64,000 bases of DNA from Thermaerobacillus caldiproteolyticus (GTDB taxonomy: Bacteria > Bacillota > Bacilli > Bacillales > Anoxybacillaceae), in contig NZ_JACDUT010000015.1 in NCBI RefSeq assembly GCF_013761245.1, forward strand, positions 1 to 64,000, given 5' to 3'. Shown here piece after piece: positions 51,630-61,182 of this stretch. The notes under the pieces are model-generated. The model was given only the letters and a program-made list of their open reading frames with translations, was not told where the DNA came from and searched no databases. Each line of letters opens with the position of its first letter. Position 1 is the first letter of the stretch. The position numbers and the translations under genes are program-made.

Positions 51630-52676
51630 TTATCTTGGTCGGGCGACGATTCCGTTGTGCACTTTAATAAAACCGTGCCGTAAAATTTCAAAGCCGCCTT
51701 CATAGACATACAATCCCATTTGCCGAATATCCATGAGCTCACGGTACGTATGGTTCATGACATCAGCCATAATTTTATAGAAAAGCAGTGATTTTAATTG
51801 ATAACGAGGAGTCGTCATAATCACATATCCGCCCGGTTTTAGAAACCTTCTGTGCCAATCTAACACTTCGGGTTTATGCTCATCAGGAAAATGCTCCAGC
51901 AACCCGACGCTAATGACAATATCAAATTCTTTACCAAATGGTAAGTTACGAATATCGTCAACAATATAATGGATGTTCATCTGATCCTTATACCATACTT
52001 TCGGCTGACCTGTCGCTGGATTCGTCCCTAAAAACGGATAGCTTTCCGGAAATGTCCCAAAGCGGTCGGTACGGCAAAATTCATCATAATCAACAAGAAC
52101 CACTTCTCCACCGGGATACATCGCATATAGCTGCATCGCTTCGTATCCTTCTGCTGCTCCTAAAAAAAGTATGCGGGGCCGATTCACATCAAGTCCTTCA
52201 AAAAGCGCCCGCTTTCCTCTCGGATCCCAAATTCCGTCTTCGATCCGGTGCGCATAATTCCATAGCGAAAGGCGCAACGTTTCTCCCAATGCCTTTTTCA
52301 CTTCGCTCATTTGAAAGCGAGATAAATAGCGCCATGCCTTCTGTTTTGCTTTAGATATCTCTTTTGGCACATCTTTTACAAACCATTCATGGAACGAACG
52401 GTTAAAAAATTCCCACGACTTTTTCACAGACATTGGCCCGTTTTCGTTTTCCCATTCGCGTTTTTCTTTCGCCACTGTTTTCACCTCATATGGCTTTCCG
52501 ACTTCCTTCCACGTCAGCTGCGACCAATCAGACACAAGGTTGGCGTTAATAAACTTGTCTAGATGCTCGTTCATTGGATTACGCAAATCAACGCGGTAAC
52601 TGGGAGTTAATTCTGTCCTTCCAAAATCGTCCTCGGAATAAAAATAGTGGTCAGTGTTCGACTGAAGAATTTCCAT
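51630..52676 (-). CDS. Class I SAM-dependent methyltransferase
   Basis: A 348-residue protein. Motif I RILFLGAAEGYEAMQLY (~168) and acidic VVLVDYDEF, then NLPFGKEFDIVISVGLLEHFPDEH (~245) and a post-motif FLKPGGYVIMTTPR. The first 160 residues form a long N-terminal region not typical of small methyltransferases (WEFFNRSFHEWFVKDVP). Substrate unknown. Its start overlaps the Mpo1-like gene by 26 bp, indicating coupled translation. Confidence 0.8.
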   Translation of the reverse strand: MEILQSNTDHYFYSEDDFGRTELTPSYRVDLRNPMNEHLDKFINANLVSDWSQLTWKEVGKPYEVKTVAKEKREWENENGPMSVKKSWEFFNRSFHEWFVKDVPKEISKAKQKAWRYLSRFQMSEVKKALGETLRLSLWNYAHRIEDGIWDPRGKRALFEGLDVNRPRILFLGAAEGYEAMQLYAMYPGGEVVLVDYDEFCRTDRFGTFPESYPFLGTNPATGQPKVWYKDQMNIHYIVDDIRNLPFGKEFDIVISVGLLEHFPDEHKPEVLDWHRRFLKPGGYVIMTTPRYQLKSLLFYKIMADVMNHTYRELMDIRQMGLYVYEGGFEILRHGFIKVHNGIVARPR

Positions 52677-53001
52677 AATATTGCCCCCTTACCATCTCCA
52701 ATTCTTTTTGCAATTGCCCAAACAGCATCAGCCGATACATGCGAAAATCAGCGCGGAGTGACCAAAGCGGATGACCAAACGTGGCAGGTTTGTTTCTTTC
52801 GATAAAAAAGTGGCTAAACCAAGCAAATGAGTAGGCGGCGAACGGAGCCGCAAGCAGCCACCAGACATGAAGTGTTACAATTGTAAGCAAAACAAAGACA
52901 AACACAAAGCTTGTACCTATGAAATGCCATACTCTTGTCGCTCTTTTACTGTGCTGCAACAAATAAAACGGCCAAAACTCCTCGTAATCTTTAAATTCCA
53001 T
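52651..53001 (-). CDS. Mpo1/DUF962-like membrane protein
   Basis: A 116-residue protein with two hydrophobic segments (~28-46 and 48-65) and the conserved His motifs WHFIGTS (~26), SHFFIERNKPATF (~63) and GHPLWSLRADFRM (~76). In yeast the family member Mpo1 is an Fe(II) dioxygenase of 2-hydroxy fatty acid alpha-oxidation. A bacterial role is not established. First gene of a two-gene unit with the methyltransferase. Confidence 0.78.
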   Translation of the reverse strand: MEFKDYEEFWPFYLLQHSKRATRVWHFIGTSFVFVFVLLTIVTLHVWWLLAAPFAAYSFAWFSHFFIERNKPATFGHPLWSLRADFRMYRLMLFGQLQKELEMVRGQYYGNSSVEH

Positions 53002-53169
53002 CGCTCTCTCCCTCCACCCCCAAAAAATAAAACGCTTTCATTTATCGTTCCATCATTCATATCTAAATTCCTTTCCCCTTCCATTATATTTTGCTTTTCT
53101 CTTTAACAGTACAGACATCATTGTGTTCCTGCCTGTTTTTACTTAATTTCAAAACAGAAATGAAAAATA

Positions 53170-53213
53170 AAACAGCGGCTTTCTATTCGGTGCTAAAAGC
53201 TATGCCGCTGTTT
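53170..53213 (-). terminator. Hairpin in the gene-poor 53.0-53.8 kb gap
   Basis: AAACAGCGGC / GCCGCTGTTT perfect arms with minus-strand TTTTATTTTT tail: a good terminator with no intact gene upstream. Just upstream on that strand is a short protein-like remnant (LGMGIVVNHAPDEKDRE) around 53240-53295; otherwise nothing recognisable to 53784. Confidence 0.6.
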
Positions 53214-53784
53214 GCCAAATTTATATGCTATTTTGTTATTTTCTCTCGGTCCTTTTCGTCAGGGGCATGGTTCACCACAATACCCATGCCTAAGCCTCCC
53301 CGGAAGCAATACTTGCTTTCCAATAATATAGGGGTATTCAAAAATTACGATTGCTTGTTACGTGTAAATATCTATTTAAAGAAACTAGCCCTTTTTTCCT
53401 TGTTGATTATAACTTATAACTAATGAATTTACAGCCACACTCCCTTATTCTCTGCTTGGCTTAGAGTTTTATCGATCCAAAAGGCAGGCAGAGAATTATA
53501 AGAAAACTACAGTATATCAGCATTGCACCACAATCTTCATCAAACAGATTCCTAAGTTAGCAGAGTCAAAAAATATTACCGATATCCAATAGAAAAATAG
53601 ACATGATTCCGAATGCAATGATTTGATCTGATGCCGCATTTAACCGCTTATATGTAACAGTATTCTCTTCTTAACCCAATCTCTTTCGGGATTTTATCCT
53701 TCTTTCGAAATGAAAAAGCAAAGAAAGAGGGGTCCCGTGTAATCTTGACTATAGCGTTCCTTTCATGAGAGAGAGTTACCTTTA

Positions 53785-53820
53785 GTGCCTGTCATTGTAA
53801 CGATGACAGGCACGTTTTTT
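53785..53820 (+). terminator. Intrinsic terminator converging on htrA
   Basis: GTGCCTGTCAT / ATGACAGGCAC perfect 11-bp stem followed by GTTTTTT. Confidence 0.8.
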
Positions 53821-53841
53821 AGCTAGGACGTCTGTCCATAA

Positions 53842-55065
53842 CTACTGCTGGCTCTCCCCTCGTTCGCTTAGCTTAAGAGACACATTGATTTTTTTCCCAT
53901 CACGCAAAAGTTCTATGTTGACTTGCTCTCCGACTTTGGTTTGCGTATATAGGTACTTTCTCAATGTACTAACGCTATCTATTTTTGTACCATCAACCGC
54001 TATAATCACATCTTTTGCTTGAAGTCCGGCTTCTGCCGCAGGAGAAGAAGGCTCCACAGCCGTAATAACGACCCCTTCCGTTACATCTTTTGGCAAGTTC
54101 AACTGCTCGAGTCGAATCGTTGACGGAAAATCGCTTACATCTTGCAATCCTACTCCAAGATATGGCCGCTTCACTTTTCCGTATTGTAATAACTCTTCAA
54201 CAATCGGCTTGACGTCTTGACTTGGAATCGCAAATCCTAATCCTTCCACACCTTCTTCCGAAATTTTGAGACTATTAATGCCGACAACTTGCCCAGCGCT
54301 ATTAATGAGCGCTCCGCCGCTGTTTCCCGGGTTAATTGCGGCATCGGTTTGGATCACGTTTAAGTCCCATTCTCCCGCTGAAGTGGAAACAGAAATTGTT
54401 CGCTTTCCGCTAACAATTCCTTCCGTCACAGTTCTTGATAAATCTAGTCCTAGTGGATTCCCAATCGCCGCTACTTGCTCCCCAATCCGAAGTTTCGATG
54501 AATCCCCAAAACTTGCTACCTTTTTTACATGCTGACCATTGATTTTTAATACAGCTAAGTCGGTTAATGGATCAGTACCGACGATATCTGCTGTCACTCT
54601 TTCCCCATTCGCAAGAGATACTTCCACCTTATTGGCCCCTTCAATGACATGGTTATTCGTCACAATATAAGCATCATTTCCGGATTTTTTAAAAATAACC
54701 CCTGAACCTGTGCCTGCTTCTTGATCTTGAGAATAATTTGAATAAAAATTCGTTTGTTGCTGAATATTTACCACTCCCACGACCGCTTCCGTTACGTTTT
54801 CAATCGCATTGATCATGCTGTTTGAGCTGCTTGAAGTTGGTTGAAGCGGCAACGTGTTGTTAGAAGTGGCACTTTGTTCGACAACTGCTGTTTTCTTATT
54901 TTCAACACTTTGAGTAGATGGAGTGATTCCATGAATCCCTAGAATAGGAGCTAAATAAAGAGTAGCAATACTTCCTAACACAGCTCCTGTAACAGATGCA
55001 AACAACGATGGGAAAAAGCTCCGCTTTTTCGGTTGATGATTCATTTCATATGGCTGTATGTCCAT
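53842..55065 (-). CDS. htrA: Membrane-anchored HtrA-type serine protease
   Basis: A 407-residue protease/chaperone of the secretion-stress response. Single N-terminal anchor (~20-44), Ser-rich linker, S1C protease with triad H139 (VTNNHVIEG), D169 (DPLTDLAVL), S249 (NPGNSGGAL), and one C-terminal PDZ domain (~310-400). It acts outside the membrane on misfolded exported proteins. ATG 55065 with AAAGGGGAT SD preferred over 55086. In B. subtilis its paralogues are CssRS targets; cssRS is in this window. I could not confidently place a CssR box upstream. Confidence 0.92.
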   Translation of the reverse strand: MDIQPYEMNHQPKKRSFFPSLFASVTGAVLGSIATLYLAPILGIHGITPSTQSVENKKTAVVEQSATSNNTLPLQPTSSSSNSMINAIENVTEAVVGVVNIQQQTNFYSNYSQDQEAGTGSGVIFKKSGNDAYIVTNNHVIEGANKVEVSLANGERVTADIVGTDPLTDLAVLKINGQHVKKVASFGDSSKLRIGEQVAAIGNPLGLDLSRTVTEGIVSGKRTISVSTSAGEWDLNVIQTDAAINPGNSGGALINSAGQVVGINSLKISEEGVEGLGFAIPSQDVKPIVEELLQYGKVKRPYLGVGLQDVSDFPSTIRLEQLNLPKDVTEGVVITAVEPSSPAAEAGLQAKDVIIAVDGTKIDSVSTLRKYLYTQTKVGEQVNIELLRDGKKINVSLKLSERGESQQ

Positions 55066-55182
55066 CTCACAGATCCCCTTTCTCATTCGTTTTATTTGTC
55101 CCTCATTCTAAACAAGAACGGTGAAAAATAAAAAGCGCAAGATGACTTTTCTTACACTTTTTTTCCATAAATAAATTTGTTA

Positions 55183-55695
55183 TTACCCTTCCGCTACATT
55201 CAAAGTCCGTTTCTTTCGACTTCTTCTTTGTGCCAGCAACAGCTTTACAGATAAATAAATACCCGATAGCGTTAAGAAAATCATACTAATAGCAGCAATA
55301 TCAATCGCCCATGTAATATCTATTGTTCCTAACCGTCCTTCATGGAGCCCACGGATGATGCCGGCTAATGAATTACTTCCCTCTTCTCCATGAAATCCTT
55401 CTCTCGGTCCGAGTCTTCCTTGCTCTAAACCAATGCCTGATGAACCGTTTTGTTGTGCCATAGTACCTGCTGAAGCTGAACCTTCTTGAGTGGTGCTTGG
55501 CGAAGAGTGCCCTTGTTGAGTACTGCTTGCTGGAAGTTGACCTTGCTCCATATTTTGCATAAACGCCGACCTCTCCCTCGACTGCTGTCCGATCAGCCAT
55601 GGCTCTGTCAACAGTAACCCGGTAACAGCTTGTATCAACAACAAAATAGATGTAATTAATCCAATCCATAAATGCGCTTGTCTCATCTTTTTCAT
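55183..55695 (-). CDS. PepSY-associated-type two-helix membrane protein
   Basis: A 170-residue protein: N-terminal helix (AHLWIGLITSILLLIQAVTGLLL, ~8-30), a Gln/Ser/Gly-rich external segment (~40-115), and a second helix (~128-150) ending in a basic tail. The first helix plus AHLWIGL matches the PepSY-associated TM module. The low-complexity segment is unusual. Lies 118 bp upstream of htrA on the same strand and may share a transcript. SD AAGGAGG. Confidence 0.65.
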   Translation of the reverse strand: MKKMRQAHLWIGLITSILLLIQAVTGLLLTEPWLIGQQSRERSAFMQNMEQGQLPASSTQQGHSSPSTTQEGSASAGTMAQQNGSSGIGLEQGRLGPREGFHGEEGSNSLAGIIRGLHEGRLGTIDITWAIDIAAISMIFLTLSGIYLSVKLLLAQRRSRKKRTLNVAEG

Positions 55696-55944
55696 ATTCG
55701 TTCCTCCTTGTCCGATCTCAGGTAGGATTATAAAGAAAAAAAGTGAAAATATGGTGAAAAATAAAAAAAGCGTAAAAGGCTTATATCACAGGTATTGGCT
55801 CAACTCCGTACTTGTCGATCGACTTTTGACATATTCAAACGTTTCTTGGTTATACAATATTCCATATGATTTTCGAAATCATGAACACGTTGTCTTGCCT
55901 ATAGGCCGAAAAAAACCGATGCTTCATCTCCAGTTTCAATGAGG

Positions 55945-56175
55945 ACAGGCATCGATGTCGTGAACTTCGGCAATTTCTTTTTGTACTTTATCATAGACCT
56001 AGAAACGGTAAGTCTGAGGCTCATTTCGAGCGTTTCGCTTCTTTTCTTTAATTCCTCCAATTTGTTTATTGTCAATACAGAGAATAATTTCGTTGACAGA
56101 TTTCTCTCTATCGATTAATCTTTCCGTTGGTGTACCTTGTTCTAAATGCGGAGCGATTAAAAGATAGGCTTGCAT
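55945..56175 (-). pseudogene. Decayed ORF, family unrecognised
   Basis: A protein-like frame begins MQAYLLIAPHLEQGTPTERL near 56175, continues through VNEIILCIDNKQIGGIKEKK and, after a stop, VYDKVQKEIAEVHDIDACP. The internal stop and absent neighbours suggest a relic. I cannot name the family. The rest of 55696-56290 shows nothing else. Confidence 0.35.
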
Positions 56176-56294
56176 GAGTTAACATTAGATCAAATGCTTG
56201 TGGCTATAATCCAGGCGGTGACATTCCCTTTTTCAAGAAGCTATTGCAAAAATAACGTACATCAAATTCTCAGAAGTAAACTAGCGCTTTTAAA

Positions 56295-56330
56295 AACCTC
56301 CTCCTGTCATCACTGTGACAGGAGGAGGTT
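56295..56330 (-). terminator. Very strong terminator
   Basis: Perfect 15-bp stem AACCTCCTCCTGTCA / TGACAGGAGGAGGTT with 6-nt loop; minus-strand tail TTTTTAAAAG. Probably ends transcription of the acetyltransferase gene. Confidence 0.8.
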
Positions 56331-56494
56331 TCATTGTAATTCTAATTGTCCTTTATGATCGTGAAGGACAAGCTTATTCTAGGCTTTGATTTAGTTTGAA
56401 AATACGAATAATGGTTCGATGTTGTACCAATTTGATGTAAGAGCCATAGAGCATCGGTTCCATACGGAACACTTATGGCGGAATTTCCTTTCTT

Positions 56495-56971
56495 TTAAAC
56501 TTCTTTTTTCATAATTACTGTTTTTACTGGAAAACCGTTAAGATTTATCACTTCTTCTTCTTTATAAACCGTGTATCCAACTGATTGATACAACTGTATA
56601 TTTTGCGGAAGGGACATGCGAACTCTGCACCACACTTCTGATTTTCCATGCTTTTGTGCGTAGTTCTCAAGCCATTTTAGCATCGTTTTCGCGATCCCTT
56701 TCCCTCTTGCCTGGGGGCAAACAGATAGACGAGAAAAATAAAGCGTATTTTCGTCAGTTTTAAATCTGACAGAACCGAGTGCAAGACCATCAACAAAACA
56801 AAGTAAGGCTTTTTCGGAGCCGTTTTTGATTGCCTCTTGTATCGAGTATACCGTTTCATTAAGTGCACTTGAAGGAACATCAATGTTTCTATATTCCTCA
56901 AAAGCTGATATCATAACTTGATGAACTAAGTAAGCATCCTCCGGATTTGACAGCCGAATGACAAAATTCAT
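56495..56971 (-). CDS. GNAT family N-acetyltransferase
   Basis: A 158-residue acetyltransferase. Acetyl-CoA loop SVCPQARGKGIAKTMLKWL (~88-106, pattern Q-x-x-G-x-G/A) and C-terminal LYQSVGYTVYKEEEV (~130). Related to small-molecule acetyltransferases of bacilli; substrate unknown. Monocistronic. Confidence 0.82.
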   Translation of the reverse strand: MNFVIRLSNPEDAYLVHQVMISAFEEYRNIDVPSSALNETVYSIQEAIKNGSEKALLCFVDGLALGSVRFKTDENTLYFSRLSVCPQARGKGIAKTMLKWLENYAQKHGKSEVWCRVRMSLPQNIQLYQSVGYTVYKEEEVINLNGFPVKTVIMKKEV

Positions 56972-57562
56972 CTAACTTCCTCTCCTAAAACTCTCCTTTA
57001 AAGTTTTTCATTCTAATATAAGCCCAATTTGATTTCTCAACATGTGTAAAGATGCAAGCCTTCTGTCTATACTGCGCCTAACAAAAAGACGAGGAGCGGA
57101 TGAATGTGAGAAAAGCTCTGCAAATTACGAATCACCATGGATGGGCGATAGAACAGCCTTCAAGCTTTCAAACGTACCCAAAGACGTGATGTCCATTTCT
57201 GAAGATGAGAGTCATATCAGGATAGTCAAGCTCTTCATGCCACATGGAACTCAAATCAATTCCCACCCTTGCCACCTTTAACGCTATGAATGGAGGACTT
57301 TTGTGCATGCAACTATTTTTAGAGTATATTATGTTTCAATATTCTGACAATAATCTTGTCAGGGTTTTTAACAACACAAAAATTCCCCCTGCCCTGACTA
57401 TGTAATAATATTTCTGGCTTTTTCGCGAAATATAACAAAAATAATAAAAAACAGCATTCAGATTTTATAGCAGAAAGTGTATTTACATGGTTAAAGGTAT
57501 TAGTTTCTTGTCACACTATCTGGTAGGTTGATTGAATAGGAAAGAACTTTTATAAAAACTAT

Positions 57563-57593
57563 TTGACCATGACATTACGTCACCCTTTATCCT
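57563..57593 (+). promoter_or_regulatory. MerR-type promoter with 19-bp spacer
   Basis: TTGACC (57563-57568), 19-bp spacer, TATCCT (57588-57593). The spacer holds the dyad TGAC-ATTAC-GTCA. A 19-bp spacer with a dyad between the elements is the hallmark of promoters that MerR proteins twist to activate. 24 bp before the MerR start. Confidence 0.7.
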
Positions 57594-57616
57594 TTAGATA
57601 GAAAGGAGGGAACAGC

Positions 57617-58423
57617 TTGGATCGAAATTTTTACCGTATTACCGAGTTTGCTCGAAAGGCTTCTGTTTCAGTGAGAACGCTGCGCTATTACGATAAATTA
57701 GGGTTGTTAGTCCCTAAGTATAATCAATCAGGTTATCGACTTTATACAGATGAAGCTCTGATTCAACTTCAATATATTCTATCTCTAAAGTTTCTGGGGT
57801 TTTCTCTAAAAGAAATTAAAGATTTTCTTAAAGCTGATGCTAAACATTTGCAAAAAAGATTAACACAGCAGAAAGCAATGATGAAAGGGAAGATTACTCA
57901 AATCGAAAAAATAATTGAAGCAATTGAAAACGTAGAAAATGCTTTAATGTCAAATAAAATGGATTACGACTCCATTATAAATACGATCCAAGTGATACAA
58001 ATGAAACCTGAATGGGTCAACCAATATCTCACTACTGAAGAACGAAAGACCATGAGAAAATTGGTAAAACAATCATATTCGAAAGAAGCGTTACAAAAAT
58101 TAGCTGCTAAAGGTTGGACAGAAGAGGACCACAAACAACATATAAATCAATATCAATTATTTAGAGAATCATTGACAAAACTTGTTAAAGAAGGGGCCAG
58201 TCCTGATAGTCCAGAAGCGCAGGAACTTGCAAAATTTTTAATGGAGATGATTCATCGTCGCTCACAAGACGACCCAGATATTAAGGAAGGGATGAAAAAG
58301 ACTTGGGAAAATTTTAACTCCTTACCAGATCGAGAGAAACCTAAGATTTATACAATTCCAGCTAATGAAAGAGAGTTTATAAAGGAGGCTTGCATCATAT
58401 ATCACAAGAATAAAATTGGATAA
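57617..58423 (+). CDS. MerR family regulator with TipAS antibiotic-recognition-like domain
   Basis: A 268-residue protein. The N-terminal MerR HTH contains ITEFARKASVSVRTLRYYDK (~7-26), followed by wing YRLYTDEALIQLQ, a coiled coil (~80-110) and a C-terminal TipAS-like helical domain (~150-255). TTG start after AAAGGAGGG. TipA-type regulators bind thiopeptide or other drugs and activate their own promoter. No pump gene lies downstream, so self-sequestration of a drug is one possibility. The 56972-57562 gap upstream holds only a doubtful decayed frame (begins VRKALQITNHHG near 57106). Confidence 0.82.
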   Translation: MDRNFYRITEFARKASVSVRTLRYYDKLGLLVPKYNQSGYRLYTDEALIQLQYILSLKFLGFSLKEIKDFLKADAKHLQKRLTQQKAMMKGKITQIEKIIEAIENVENALMSNKMDYDSIINTIQVIQMKPEWVNQYLTTEERKTMRKLVKQSYSKEALQKLAAKGWTEEDHKQHINQYQLFRESLTKLVKEGASPDSPEAQELAKFLMEMIHRRSQDDPDIKEGMKKTWENFNSLPDREKPKIYTIPANEREFIKEACIIYHKNKIG

Positions 58424-58784
58424 ACAAATCTTGAATAACGAAATTATCAAGACTTTTTATTCAACTGACGAAAAGCCACAGTCCAAGAAAAATTAAATGG
58501 TGGAATTTTGTCCAATATAAATCCTGTTCCATCATTTCATCCGAATATCCAAATAAAAAACGGATATTTCAGCAGCATTCCTAAACACCCCCTCACTTTT
58601 TTAATAGGAAGTTGATGCTTTAGGAATTTATAGTAACACTTTTGATGGATGATGGTATTGATAACTTTACAACGACCTCTGAACAAGCGAGGCAACACAG
58701 CCGATTAACAATTTCGAGCATGGAGTCACCCCCTCGTTATTTTTTTATATACCTAAGAACTTTGAATTTCTTCCAACACATATT

Positions 58785-58813
58785 AAAAAACCCCTCTCGA
58801 ATGAGAAGGGGTT
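58785..58813 (-). terminator. Intrinsic terminator
   Basis: AACCCCT / AGGGGTT arms with extension CTC/GAG; minus-strand tail TTTTTTAA. Serves the exported-protein gene at 58906. The remaining 58424-58784 stretch shows no gene. Confidence 0.7.
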
Positions 58814-58905
58814 CTCTTACATTATTCTGCATCATACGGGCGATATTTTTCCATGATTCTCTTAACTCCGCTTGCAGTTGTTCAACGTCTTTTATTTATT
58901 TTAGC

Positions 58906-59439
58906 TTAATTTTTGTACATTCCAGCGTTGGCTTGTTCAAATTGCAATCTATATGACAAAGATGAAGAGTTTTTATTGAATAAAGTTCCGAAAACAGGGG
59001 GAGCAATAATCGTGATAAAAAGTGCGATCATAAAAATAGCAAGTGAAAAAGGATTTATCTGCTTTCCAACTTCATCTTTGTATTTTTTCTCAAAATTTTT
59101 TATTTGAGCACTCTTTGTAACTGAATCGATAAGCTTCTGATCATCTAAGTCATAATAGTATATCTGTTTTACATCAAAATAGAAAATGCTGTCTCTAACT
59201 TTTTTTCCTTCTGCCAATACTACCTTAATGTTTTTTGTTTGTTTTGTATCTCCTTCAGTGATTTCGGCAGAAGTGGTTATACTATCGAGTATTTCAGCGG
59301 AATTATCTTTATAATAGGTAAGATTTTTTTTGAATTCTTTATTAACTGCTTCTGTAATATCTTGATTCCCCTTTGCCAATGCTGTGAAAGGAGCAGCCCA
59401 AAGTAGAGATAAAATTAAAAAGAAAATGATTTTTTTATT
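58906..59439 (-). pseudogene. Exported membrane-anchored protein with lost start codon
   Basis: Read from 59439 the frame gives a clean signal peptide (KKIIFFLILSLLWAAPFTALA) continuing into AKGNQDITEAV, an external domain with YYKDNSAEILDSI and a C-terminal helix (~AIFMIALFITIIAPPVFG). An SD AGAGGTGA sits at 59443-59450, but where ATG AAA AAA ATC is expected the sequence reads AAT AAA AAA ATC, with TAA just before: one G seems deleted. Either a broken gene, a sequencing error, or use of the internal TTG near 59379. Family unknown. Confidence 0.6.
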
Positions 59440-59735
59440 TTATCACCTCTTTTGAATATTTTTATAAATTATGTCATATTTTCCATCTTGATGAACTCCT
59501 TATATATTTTTTGTTGAGGTTCTAATTTCATCCCCTTTTCCGCATGTTTTTTCTATTTTGTCAATATGCTAAAGCAGAACGGTTGCCCTTCCTTTTTTGC
59601 CCATTCTTAAACCCTCAATTTTTAGGTGAAGTGATTCTTAAATAGTAACCATCTGGTCGGTTAAACGAAAATCTGTCATTCTCACTCTTGTTGTTTTAGT
59701 TCTGATTCCACTTCAATTTGCATTTCACATGTACG

Positions 59736-59982
59736 TTAATAATAACTTTGAACATCTGGAACTACTAATATTATTTCAACTCCCCTTCCTTTGCGAGATG
59801 TTTTAATTTCACTAAAATAGTAGTTACTCAAAATCACATCTTCCTGGGTTAAAAGTAAGTTAAGATTTTCCGCTTTAAACATAGCACTGTTTTCATTTTG
59901 AGAAGATAATGACGTTCTTGTAAAAATCAACAGACCTTTGCAAATCTTTCACAAACAATTCTAAGCGTATATTCACCGTCAT
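59736..59982 (-). pseudogene. Frameshifted VOC/glyoxalase-like protein
   Basis: Starts MTVNIRLELFVKDLQRSVDF at 59982 with GAGGTTGTGG upstream, typical of a VOC betaalphabetabetabeta module. The frame breaks near residue 24 and resumes as RTSLSSQNENSAMFKAENLN…GRGVEIILVVPDVQSYY to 59736. The C-terminal half of the domain is missing. No other gene is evident from 59440 to 60396. Confidence 0.6.
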
Positions 59983-60405
59983 TTCCACAACCTCCAAACA
60001 AACATTATTGTCACTATAACGCAACCGATCGACCATTTCGCATAAGGAATCCATCACCTTCTCACTATTTCTGTCCCACATGAATAAAAAAAGTCCTGTC
60101 CAAATGGCTAACGGGTTCTGTTTTGGGGTGCAAAACAGGCATTTGACACACAAAATGACGTGCGGATTGGCAATTGATTCGGTGCGCCATTTGTTTAGGC
60201 TTTTCAATTAAAGTCATTCACTTTAGCAGGAGGAAGTTTGAACGATCTCGAAGATGAAAGATAAAAAGAATTTATGAAGAGTGTCAATTGCATGCCAATT
60301 CAAGTGTCATTTCTAATGCCAATTTCTATGAGACGAGATACTCCATCCATCACAGGATTCCTGTGGTGCTTATATGAAAAGAAGGGATGAAGAAAGGTGA
60401 ATTTG

Positions 60406-60945
60406 GTGGGACACAAAATCTATTTGCGATTTTTAAAGGATACAGATGTGGGTCCGTTGGCAGAGATGCACCGTAGAAACCGGGAATTTTGGCAACGGTA
60501 TACGCCAGATAGGACCGAGGAGTTCTATACAGAGGAATATCAGTTAAATCGAATCCAAACCAGCTTGGCGAAGATGAAAAGAGACGAGCAATACACGTTC
60601 GGCATTTTCCTCATCGGTACTGATGAACTGATTGGCATCATTGAGTTGACTGAAGTGGTCCGTGGTCCTTTACAGACATGTTGGCTAGGCTATTATGTAG
60701 ATCGCTCGCACAACGGACATGGCTATACTACTGAAGCTGTGCGTCTGGTCGTTGACTATGCCTTTGAGGTTCTCAAGTTACACAGAATTGAAGCAGGGGT
60801 CATGCCACATAACATCGGGTCGATTCGAGTTTTGGAGAAGGCAGGATTCCATAAGGAGGGGCTTTCCAAGAAGAACGTGAAGATTAACGGAAGGTGGGAA
60901 GATCATTTACACTTCGCTATCGTGAATCCAAATGATTCAGAATGA
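60406..60945 (+). CDS. RimJ/RimL-type GNAT acetyltransferase
   Basis: A ~179-residue acetyltransferase. Substrate-side YLRFLKDTDVGPLAEMHRRN, then acetyl-CoA segment WLGYYVDRSHNGHGYTTEAV (~92-111) and C-terminal RVLEKAGFHKEGL. Ribosomal-protein or small-molecule N-acetyltransferase family. Start choice among GTG 60397, TTG 60403 and GTG 60406; SD AAAGGTGA favours the latter two. Confidence 0.82.
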   Translation: MGHKIYLRFLKDTDVGPLAEMHRRNREFWQRYTPDRTEEFYTEEYQLNRIQTSLAKMKRDEQYTFGIFLIGTDELIGIIELTEVVRGPLQTCWLGYYVDRSHNGHGYTTEAVRLVVDYAFEVLKLHRIEAGVMPHNIGSIRVLEKAGFHKEGLSKKNVKINGRWEDHLHFAIVNPNDSE

Positions 60946-60999
60946 CCAGAACGCCCCAATTTTCCTATTCTTTGTTACAAAAAATGGCTGACCCCAAAT

Positions 61000-61034
61000 G
61001 AAGTGACCCCTGTCAAGTAGACAGGGGTCACTTC
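61000..61034. repeat. Perfect 15-bp inverted repeat without T tail
   Basis: GAAGTGACCCCTGTC and GACAGGGGTCACTTC flank a 5-nt loop. A second hairpin, CCAGCTTG / CAAGCTGG, follows at ~61049-61078 over a short C-terminal-like frame (GFQLADKIDKLERNYDEVD). It may terminate the acetyltransferase transcript or be a mobile-element end. Confidence 0.7.
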
Positions 61035-61182
61035 AAACGCAGGGTTCCAGCTTGCCGACAAAATTGACAAGCTGGAAAGAAACTATGATGAGGTTGATTA
61101 AATCATCCATTGATCATTTATTCATTTGGCGAATCGAGGACAGAGAATTCAAATGATGAATCAAAGACTTTTAGTTTTCTTT

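Noticed and set aside
57042-57281. 79-codon plus-strand frame
   Set aside because: No SD at its start and no family; an overlapping frame (VRKALQITNHHG) looks more protein-like but is interrupted by stops.
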